Source of the DNA: Schistocephalus solidus
Taxonomy: Eukaryota; Platyhelminthes; Cestoda; Diphyllobothriidea; Diphyllobothriidae
DNA: 64,000 bases
Direction of reading: 5' to 3'
NCBI GenBank assembly: GCA_017591395.1
Contig: WEDG01003263.1
Coordinates: 89,846-153,845 of the forward strand
This document shows, piece by piece, positions 56,391 through 64,000 of this stretch. The position numbers and the translations under genes were made by a program. Under the pieces are notes generated by a model that did not search any database, was not told the DNA's origin, and worked only from the letters and a program-made list of their open reading frames with translations. Each line of letters opens with the position of its first letter. The stretch's first letter is position 1.

Positions 56391-57104
56391 ACAAATTGCT
56401 CAAAAAATATGTACTAGTACCTGCGTTTGTGATATTGTTCGTCTGACCGACTGACTTCATTTTGCAGTCTAACCATATTTTCAATACCCTCCCTTGTAAT
56501 GGGATATGCCAGTTTAATGTAACGTTCTGGTGACATAATGCCTCTTCTCTCGGAAAAATTTGCTTTCTCGATTAATAAACCGTCTTTGAGTCATGCTATA
56601 AGGCGAGTTTTCGAAAGTTATCAGGAAAAAAAGTAGGTGAAGGTAGCGAACGCACGAGTAGTTGCAACATTTGCAGGAAATGATTGACGTGCTGCTGCAA
56701 GCGCAGCCATTGTCCACTAATTGCAGTGTGGTGTGCGAAAATTCCAGAACAGCGCTGGAAGGGACCATGACCAATCCCAACGGGATGAGTCGCTTGACCG
56801 ACCGCGCATTGACCGAGAAGTGGCCAATCATGAAGTATTTTGCTAACACAGTCCAAAGTTGTCTGTCTTCGCACATATACTGTACACTTTTGACTTGCTT
56901 GGAATTTAGTTCGGAGACCTTACGAAACACATCCTCTCACCTTCCTAGCAAAACTAGTTCTTAGGACGCCTGTTTTTCAATGACTCACAGTTCGACTGGC
57001 ATTGGAAACGGTATTCATCTCAGCGCTCAGCGAGTAGCTAATCTCTTAAGTCAGCTAATGAATAACACTTCCCGCTACACGTTGTTAGGGACAGTATTCA
57101 ATTG
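56391..57104. other. unassigned DNA
   Basis: Open frames on both strands across 56514-56964 (138 codons minus, 100 codons plus) without recognised motifs. No splice-bounded exon could be assigned to the phosphatase. Confidence 0.35.
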
Positions 57105-57565
57105 CACATGACAATTGCCGGCAAAGACTAGGAAGAGTGGAATGTCCATTTCTGGCCTATAAGCCGTCCTCAGCCAGCCATAGCCAACCCCAGGCGGTGC
57201 CCCATTCGATGCTCGAACCGCGACCTATTGATCAGAAGTTCAACGCTCTAACCATTGAGTCACGGTTCGTTGTTATGCCGGTTTTGCTCGGGGGTATTGA
57301 AATCCGTTGATGAACGCTCATGATCGCTAACAGAAGTCATTCTTCCTGTTAGGCCTTCGGGTTCACTCTCGAGCCCCACCATCAGCCACACAGCGACTAG
57401 TGTCATAGGCAGATGAAAATCGCCGGCAAAGACAACAGAAACTGGAATGGCCATTTCTGGCTCATCAGCCGTCATCGGGCAGTCATACCCAACCCCAGGT
57501 GGTCCACCACTCGAGGTTCATACCTTTGACCTGCTGATCAGAAGTCTAAAGCTCTAAACATTGTA
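57105..57565 (-). repeat. old tandem dimer (1.4 units) of the hammerhead repeat
   Basis: Two hammerhead/tRNA segments 305-306 bp apart: HHR-like 57135-57179 and 57440-57484, tRNA-like parts at about 57195-57270 and 57505-57565. Diverged from the array by roughly 20-25% by eye. The first HHR has CTGAGGA (allowed at N7) and mostly keeps helix I; the second has CCGATGA and should be dead. The dimer shows that tandem structure is an old property of this family. Confidence 0.85.
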
Positions 57566-58263
57566 TTCGATTGTTGAGGCGTAACATCAAAATGCCGCAG
57601 ATTTACTAGGGAAATTATGTACGGGGCAGACTTTACACCCTATCTACTGGTCAGGAAATGAACAAGAAACCCCACATGGTTAGTTGCGCCCACGGCCAGC
57701 TCGAAGAGGTCATTCGAAGAGGAAGTTTGATCGATAAGACTAAATACCTGACGAGGCAAAGACATTCTTTTGACGTAAAACAAGATAGTTAACGAATGTG
57801 TAGGTATGCTACCTCTCACGGTTACTTGATTTTATAAGCGCATTTTGGCGTTTTTTAAACTCCACAAAACAGGAAGTTCTGAATAACTCACAAGTTATTA
57901 CAGTTGGCTTTCATTACTTGAGTACCCGCGAGCTTCTACATCTGAACTTATAGGAAGTATTAGAAGCCGGGGCCCCGCAACTGCTTAGTACCTCCGAAGT
58001 GTGGTGGCTTTTAGCTTGGGAGTATGGTGGCGAAATTGCTGTTTTTATCTGGCCGCCGATTAGACACCGTGTACGATAGGACGATAGGATTCGATAACCT
58101 ACAACTCAAATGTCTGCCGCAATCAGCTGTTTGAAGCCCTGCAATGAACCCGATAACAGAAGACGCTTAGGAAGAACGCTAAGTCTGGTGTTTCAGCCAT
58201 CATGACCGTTTTGCCTGCTGTTTTACCTATCTACTTTCCCCCCTCTCCTCCCCGAATATGCAG
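57566..58263. other. phosphatase intron or upstream DNA, unassigned
   Basis: Ends with a strong pyrimidine tract (TTTCCCCCCTCTCCTCCCC) and the acceptor AATATGCAG at 58255-58263. No upstream exon (for example one carrying the SFPSGHS-type motif) was recognised. Confidence 0.5.
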
Positions 58264-58446
58264 CTCTACCTCTATTATCGAATGCCGAGAATCGCAGTCG
58301 CTTCCTGTCCTGCAGGCCTTTCATACAAACGACTGCTTTTCTCTCTTGCCTTCTATGTCGGCCTGAGTCGGGTCTCTGACTACAAGCACCACTGGAGTGA
58401 CGTCCTGGCTGGCATGATTCTCGGTGCCGCGGTGGCCATCTTCACG
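58264..58446 (+). CDS. PLPP: lipid phosphate phosphatase (PAP2), penultimate exon
   Basis: Integral-membrane enzyme that dephosphorylates phosphatidate, lysophosphatidate and related lipids. 183 nt, 61 codons, phase 0 at both ends; acceptor AATATGCAG, donor GTGAGT. It encodes LYLYYRM, a hydrophobic helix ([13 protein letters not shown]) and [16 protein letters not shown], the C3 catalytic motif SRxxxDxxHHxxD in which the His is the phosphoryl-accepting nucleophile and the Asp assists it. The last helix [11 protein letters not shown] continues into the next exon. Upstream exons with motifs C1 and C2 were not found in the window. Confidence 0.95.
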
Positions 58447-59490
58447 GTGAGTGCTTAGTCTTTGTTGGCACCTCGCAGTACGATGGTACATTTGACCATC
58501 GTATCCTGGAGCATGCAAGGTCTGTGTGTGCATGTATGTTCGATTGTAGGTCTGTATTCAGTCGCATACTGGAATACGAACACCACGCAGGAATAAAGGT
58601 GAACTTGCGCTAAGTCTCCCGTATGCTAAATGTAACTATAGCACTAACTCTACATCGTAAACCCTAATTATATCCCCGTAACCACCCTTGAAATTTAGCT
58701 CAAGTCCACCTGCGTAGGGTGGTCCATATTCCTGTGCCCAACCATGCAGGGACACTGGAACGACGCGAGCTCCGGACTGGCCTTTTACTGCGGAAAGCAT
58801 TTCCACAAAATCCGACTGGTCTCTCAACAGGAAAAGCAGCCACAGGAGCACTTCTTGACAGAAGAATGGCGAGAATCTCAGATGGCGTCCGCCCGTCTTG
58901 GAGAAAAATGCCCGATGTTAGGGTGATGAGGCAGATTATTGCACGAGCTATATTATTTTGGTTGAGGATCCTGATGCAATCGATAAAAGGACTGCATGTC
59001 AGTCTGACATCGCGGAGGGAGGGTGGTGGTGGGTCCGGCTAAAAATCTGCTGCATCAGGCCAACCTGCCGTTGTCTGACCAAAATGAATTTTTCATTGTT
59101 TTATCTACCTACGCCCGACTACCACCAAGAATTAGCATCGTTTTTCGAGTGCCAATTTTGTGGGCCTTTAATCTTGTCTAGGTGACTGCGCGCAGACTGT
59201 GTGAACTGTGTGGGCGCTCAGTCCATAAGTGTAGTTTTTACGAATACAACTTGACAGGCCCTTAACGAGCAGGAGGCCGCAAGTACCACATACGACTTTT
59301 CGTGATAAAAAGAGCAATAATTTGAGGAATAAGGCGGGCTCACCGTAGCATATTTATTCGCGTGCTGACGTTTCGGAGAACTTGGTCGTTTGGTCAAAGC
59401 GTTAACTGCAATTAATCGAACATAACAGGTGGTGGCGTGCTGTTACCTGATTTCTAGTCTCAGATTAATAAATTTTTGCTTGCTGCTTCT
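58447..59490. other. phosphatase intron, unassigned sequence
   Basis: First part of a 4295-bp intron (58447-62741). A 107-codon open frame (58719-59042) has no motif and no splice context. Confidence 0.5.
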
Positions 59491-59813
59491 GACCGTTTAA
59501 AGGAGTTTAGGCAGACAGTCTAGCTCTGGGTTTGGCAGACAGTCCAGCTGGAGTGTGTTATGAGTCAATCCCTCGATTGAGGGGAGGGAGTGGTTGAGCT
59601 TCTGCCGATGTTGTTCTGTTCGGCGGCTTTTTAATTTTAGTTTTCTGGTGATTTCGTCATCGGGCTGTGTCTGCACGGCTTTGTTGAGCACGGTGTGGCC
59701 GTCTTGTCCTGAGCTTCGTGTACGTAATAACGTTATAAGCTGTAGGCAGGTCAAGATGCTCGTTGATGGAGTTAGCATCTGAGGCATCTGAATGGTCTTC
59801 GATTTGCCCAGAC

Positions 59814-60029
59814 CTAAGATGTGGCGCCCTGAGGATCAATAGTTTGGTCAGTTTCTCCCACGTGCTTTGGAAGTTGAGAGTGAGGATCTAGCCTCTGAGT
59901 TGCCGATTTGTTCGCCTGTAGGGGTTTCCCCGTTTCCCCAACGTAATCACAGCCCTCCCTCGTTGGAATGCATTTTGTAGACAACGGTTCAAGCTTCATT
60001 GATTGGCAGTGCCTTTTAGGATGCATCAA
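59814..60029 (-). pseudogene. Penelope-like GIY-YIG endonuclease, decayed
   Basis: STKCIPTREGCDYVGETGKP keeps the C...C/Y-V-G-E-T-G signature of the PLE nuclease (YIG equivalent YVG). The conserved EH is lost in the following sequence. The minus tail frame 59497-59787 continues as a basic C-terminal stretch. Confidence 0.8.
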
Positions 60030-60214
60030 GAGGTGACGAAATTTTTGCTGAGTCGGTGGGATATACCTACTCTGGTGGGTTGTATTGGTCGATAAACCGC
60101 CTTAGAGATTCCTTTAGCACAGAGACTGGACCTTGAAACTTCATGTTGCTGTTGCCTTGACGGTTGTCTGTTGGCTTGGAGACTGCTTTTCCAAAAAAAT
60201 AGTTTGGATATTCA

Positions 60215-61564
60215 TTAGTCCGAAGAGCTTATGAAGGTATAGTCATTCACCTCTTTCATTTTGCTGGCGTGCTCAATGTGTTTTTGACTCTTTTGAATAG
60301 AGGCGGACACAGCTGCGCTTGTGAGACTGATGTTAATTGTTGTCAAAGCGTAGTGTTTCCTTCTGCGTCGGTGGTTTTTGACTACAGTGGTTAACCATTG
60401 TCCAGTTGCATACAAACGGGTCGAGGAAGGGGAGTTTGCTTTTTGGTTTCGCCCTCCATCGTGAAGTGAATACTTAGGCCTACCGGATTCCAGTACTTCT
60501 TTGAGATGCTTAATGTCGGTGGTTTTGATAACGACGAAGGTATCCTAGACATAACAAGCCCAACACTTTGGTTGATACTTGGTGAACACCAAGTCGCTTC
60601 TATCCATTGAAAGACTATTTCAGCAGTCAGGCCTGATAGAGGGAGCCAATAGGAGTGCCATTACTTTGAAAGTACATTTGTCCACCAAAGGTGAACTAGG
60701 TTTTTGGCAGTCATAGGTGCTTGAGTAGGTTTATGGACTTCATGGCATTTTCTGTCTCATTATGGTGTTCAGCCAGTAGTTGTTTTCACAATGTCTATCG
60801 CTAGATGTTGCGGCATGGAGGTGAACAGTTTAATGACATCAAAGTTTAAACCATGGATTCGTTTGGTTCTAATCCCTTAGGCGTTTTATGCGGTTAACGA
60901 TTTGAGTCATAGAAACCGCTGTTGTTGGTGAGCATTCGGCCGGAAAAATTAAGACGGCCGAACATCCGTTTGCCAAAACGTATGTTGGAGTGCCACGAAG
61001 GGAATCGATGGACCTGAGTCGCACGTTGGCCTTGGGCACTTTCGACAGACCGTAAAAACGAGCCATGGCGGAGTCAGTAGGTTTCATCAAGAACCAGTCG
61101 CAGGATATGATTGCCCATTTAGGCTTCTGTTCGTCTGGTTCATCAGATTTGTCATTTCTTTGGCACGGCGTAGATTATAAGATTGTTGCTCTTCGACTAG
61201 GCTCTATGCTTTGTTTAGATACTCTGGTTTGTGCTCAATGGTTTTCTCTACTAAGTGTTTCGCATTTTCCTGTGTCGTATGAGTAAGAATGAGATTTGTT
61301 GGGGATCATATCTTTCGTCTCTTCCCATGCCTTTGGTGATTGAAGAACAGATTCAAAGGCAGCAATAAACTTTGTGGGTGCTGTGTCTGCTCTGTTGAAC
61401 GGGGCTCCACGTTCATGGACTTCAAGGTGTGTGCTAATAAAGGCTTTAAAGGAAAAGGTTTTGGACATGGGACACCGGGCGAGTTTGTCTGAGTTGGCTT
61501 GTCGCACTTTGGCCAATTTCAATGATAGCTCATAGTCTCTTTTTGACGCGTACTTTCTGAGCAT
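60215..61564 (-). pseudogene. Penelope-like N-terminal region and reverse transcriptase, decayed
   Basis: Frame 61235-61564 carries LRKYASKRDYELSLKLAKVR and KAWEETKDMIPNKSHSYSYD. Frame 60869-61090 has MARFYGLSKVPKANVRLRSI, then DSLRGTPTYVLA, the classic PLE 'FYGLPKVHK...LRPI.S..GSPTY' block. The palm can be read around 60500-60680 as FTFGGQMYFQSNGTPIGSLY and then CYV*DTFVVIK, with a stop replacing the first catalytic Asp. It cannot be functional. Confidence 0.87.
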
Positions 61565-62741
61565 GTCCCGAGGATGGTCTGTTCAATCACCATCCGATTC
61601 CACACCAGCAGATGCCTAAAATGTGATTTGAATTGGTCTCTATGGTGTATCGTTGCAGTCTTTGGCGACAATCTTCAATTTGTAATCTGGTCATTCATCT
61701 GCCATGCCACGATATTTGTAATTAATATCCGGTAAGTTATTCGAATCTTAAGCAAATCAGCGCCTTCATCGGAGTTAGCCAGTCTCGGGTTCTTGAGTCC
61801 CCGATTTCCATGACTGCGGTGGATTAGTTGCTTGATAACTATTTTTCTAGCTACGTTTGTAAAGTAAACGCGACAATTGCAGTGACAGTTATCTGCAGTG
61901 CGTTTTTTTTCTAAAAAAAGCAACCCGTGAAAATGGGGTGACAGGCAGCCAGGACGGTGAAAGTGTGCCGAGAGCGACTGCCAATACGTCTGTTGATATC
62001 GGGCGTCACACGCTGAGCTATAAGGCACAGGATTACTTTGCATCTGCAATTATATATTTGTGTAGGTGTCACGGACCCGTGTGTGATTGCTCTGTAGACT
62101 ACAAGCTTTCCAACTGCTGTAAGGGGCCTACTCTTGTTTCCTTAACATTCGTGGAAATTTGCTTCTTACTAGTTATATTTTTGATGTCGAGTTCGTATCA
62201 AAAAGTGTGCCTCCTGGTCGCAATTGCTTATATTTCCCTCCCTACCCAAAGAAAACGGGTAAAGGAATTCCTCACACCGTACGGGTGGCCCTGCACCAAA
62301 TTTGCGGAGGAAAAATATTCCCATGTCCTTACTCTAATTTTCCTATAATTTGGCGTAGGGCCATATATATTACGAGTGGTTAGTGTTCCTCAACAACTTA
62401 CGCCTACCGCAATTTATCTTCCGGCCAGTTTTTTTTTTCAAGCGGAAAAATCCAAAAGTAGTTATACGCATTCAGAGGTTTCAGCTCGCAGATCACGTGA
62501 GCAAGTTGACTTTACCGATTCCGTCACACGTTACACGTTTCATAAGTAGGAGGAATAAAGACTGACCAGCGTCAACGTGGGGCTTCGAACTATGCGGAAG
62601 GTGGGCTCTTATGAACCGCGTTGACCTGACAGTGCTGGCAAGCCGTTTCCTTTTCGACCGCATCGCCGAGCCTGCGCAATCAATGAAATCAACTCTATTT
62701 TCACTTTCTACTTCTCTCTCTCCTCTCCCTCACTCCCAAAG
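61565..62741. other. phosphatase intron, possible PLE 5' leader then unassigned
   Basis: A minus frame (61675-62049) ending in LKIRITYRILITNIVAW may be the PLE's 5' part; not certain. A + frame of 136 codons (61938-62348) has no motif. The intron ends with a 35-bp pyrimidine-rich tract and acceptor CACTCCCAAAG at 62731-62741. Confidence 0.4.
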
Positions 62742-62849
62742 GTTGTATTTGCAACGGACGTGAACGAGTTTGAATCTTTCGAGTCGTACGCCGATGAGCA
62801 CGAGCTAGTATCGCTGGCGAAATCTCGTCAAATGACCTCCGCTTCTTAG
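62742..62849 (+). CDS. PLPP: lipid phosphate phosphatase (PAP2), terminal exon
   Basis: 108 nt, 35 codons plus TAG, phase 0, joining directly to ...AVAIFT of the previous exon. Encodes VVFATDVNEFESFESYADEH, then ELVSLAKSRQMTSAS. The start completes the sixth membrane helix (compare AILVAVYVSDFF in vertebrate enzymes). The rest is a short acidic then basic cytoplasmic tail, as in this family. A very strong pyrimidine tract precedes the acceptor. The nearest AATAAA seen downstream is at about 63565. Confidence 0.88.
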   Translation, partial: VVFATDVNEFESFESYADEHELVSLAKSRQMTSAS

Positions 62850-63589
62850 CCGCCTTCTCCATCTTCTCGTGACGATCCCTCAGCGCCACCACATGGAGCT
62901 GGACATTGAGCAGTCATCCTTCACCATTCTCACCCCCTGGATTGCTCGTTTACAAATAACTCCTGATTTAAGCTAATCTTAAAATGATACACTTTTAACC
63001 TTAAACATACCCATGTGTAGTAACTTACTTGTGGGTTCTCTGCAGCATTACCTGTGTGCTGTAAATTAATTTTGCTCACAAAAACATGAATCCATCCTGG
63101 CTGTTTGTCCCCCCATTTTCACGGGTTGATTTTTTAAAAAGAACTCTTGTGTGAGCGGATACCTCTCGCTGCGATCGTTGCCTTTTCTTAACGCGGTTGT
63201 AATCGTCATTTATCATGGCATCTTTTTGTTTCCCCATCTCTACCCTACTACTTTTTAATAACCAGCATCCTCTAACATGTCTTTCTGCCCCCAAAATAGT
63301 CGTGACAATTGGTTTTCTCCCCGCCATTCTTCTGCCCTTTTTAACCTGTTTGATAATTTGAGCACATCAAACTGTGATGAATAAGGACATTCAGCCGAGC
63401 CTGCCTCCCTGCTCGTACGTCGTCTTCGTTCACATCTTGGAAACAAGTATATCACCGCACACATTGGGCATGGTGTGCCCTTACCACGAGCCACGTGAGA
63501 GATGCACCGGACCAACGTGGAGGCTAGATTGAGCACAACAAGCGTTAATCGGGTTTCAAACCCTTAATAAACTTAACGCATGGGGTGAG
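62850..63589. other. 3' flank of the phosphatase gene, unassigned
   Basis: Probable 3' UTR and intergenic DNA; TTAATAAACT at 63564-63573 could be its poly(A) signal. No other feature recognised. Confidence 0.45.
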
Positions 63590-64000
63590 GGCTTGTGGTG
63601 GCACGCCTAGGCACAAACTCACGTCATGCCAACCATATGCGCCCGCTTGAGATGGCTGGACTGGCTGGAGCGTTAGACTGGTGCCTGAGAGAGAGAGGGA
63701 GGCCCTGCGTTCTCACGTGGCATTAAGCGCATCGTCCTCACCATATGTAATCCGATGCGCTAGAATCCATCACTTTTCGTTAAAAAGCCATGGTTTGGAA
63801 GACTGCCAACTGTTAAGATAATCTGACCTTCACAGGTCGCAGAGCCGAGACTATAATGGCTCCTCTCTACTGCACGCATAGGTAGTTGGGACCCGAACCC
63901 CGCCTCATGCTTAATCATGTGACTATCTAGTCCATTATGCGCTGACCAGGTGTGTGGCACGCGTAGATGTCGTTGTTGGAATTTTTCATCCACTGCAACT
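63590..64000 (+). repeat. dispersed repeat family, third copy (runs off the window)
   Basis: Contains GGTGGCACGCCTAGGCACAA, the CCAACCATATGCGCCCG block and TTTGGAAGACTGCCAACTGT, related to 18.93 kb and 9.08-9.48 kb respectively. The GGCACGCGTAGATG at 63956 starts the motif again at the window edge. Confidence 0.6.

Larger units (their letters stand above)
59491..61564 (-). mobile_element. Penelope-like element, heavily decayed
   Basis: Minus-strand PLE inside the phosphatase intron, in order: N-terminal region (61235-61564), pre-palm block (60869-61090), palm (60500-60860), connector (60215-60415), endonuclease (59814-60029) and tail (59497-59787). Many stops; older than the PLE at 53.8-56.0 kb. 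Confidence 0.85.

Noticed and set aside
56514..56964. Overlapping open frames on both strands (138, 92 and 100 codons)
   Set aside because: No recognised domain and no way to choose a strand. Considered as an upstream phosphatase exon because of an NCS sequence, but motif and splice sites are lacking.
58719..59042. 107-codon + frame as an extra phosphatase exon
   Set aside because: The phase-0 join from 58446 to 62742 completes the last membrane helix directly. This frame has no usable acceptor or family similarity.

Overview
This is a 64 kb piece of an animal nuclear genome. It is intron-rich and heavily loaded with retroelements, with no bacterial-style gene packing. Several things suggest an invertebrate, most likely a flatworm and probably a tapeworm: the mix of Penelope-like elements, RTE-type LINEs and a Ty3/Gypsy element, and a LINE whose C-terminus carries C2H2 zinc fingers. 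A repeat unit combining a tRNA-like promoter with a hammerhead ribozyme resembles the schistosome Sm-alpha type. The taxon is inferred from the kinds of repeats, not from any database match.

Two host genes were assembled exon by exon from splice signals and matching intron phases. (1) A beta-arrestin gene on the + strand. Its last seven exons lie at 15461-15596, 17997-18081, 27764-27836, 40956-41102, 43181-43267, 46578-46766 and 47933-48164. All six junctions keep frame, and together they give 315 residues from the end of the N-domain to the stop. The exons for the first ~160 residues were not found. (2) A lipid phosphate phosphatase (PAP2 family) on the + strand. Its last two exons lie at 58264-58446 (with the C3 catalytic motif) and 62742-62849 (C-terminus and stop).

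The rest is introns and intergenic DNA filled with mobile elements. 1-9.8 kb: a LINE tail remnant, a Penelope-like element (PLE) between ~350-bp inverted repeats, and a nearly full-length but broken RTE-like LINE. 10.3 kb: a tRNA-like gene. 20.3-24.5 kb: a decayed Ty3/Gypsy element. 28.3-30.5 kb: a minus-strand RTE-like LINE. 32.2-33.5 kb: a PLE with a head-to-head duplicated reverse transcriptase segment. 53.8-56.0 kb and 59.5-61.6 kb: two minus-strand PLEs. There are also two families with terminal inverted repeats, one foldback (three copies) and one carrying internal TTAGGG-like DNA.

The most notable object is a tandem array at 50.02-53.81 kb: twelve nearly identical ~309-bp units, read on the minus strand. 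Each unit holds a tRNA-like Pol III promoter (A and B boxes) and, just downstream, a 45-nt sequence that folds as a type I hammerhead ribozyme with a minimal helix III. The array joins directly onto the endonuclease end of a PLE, and a same-orientation fragment of the unit lies on the PLE's other side. Older fragments of the unit occur at 4.5, 23.6, 56.3 and 57.1 kb. This looks like a retrozyme / Sm-alpha-like system, perhaps mobilised by the Penelope machinery.
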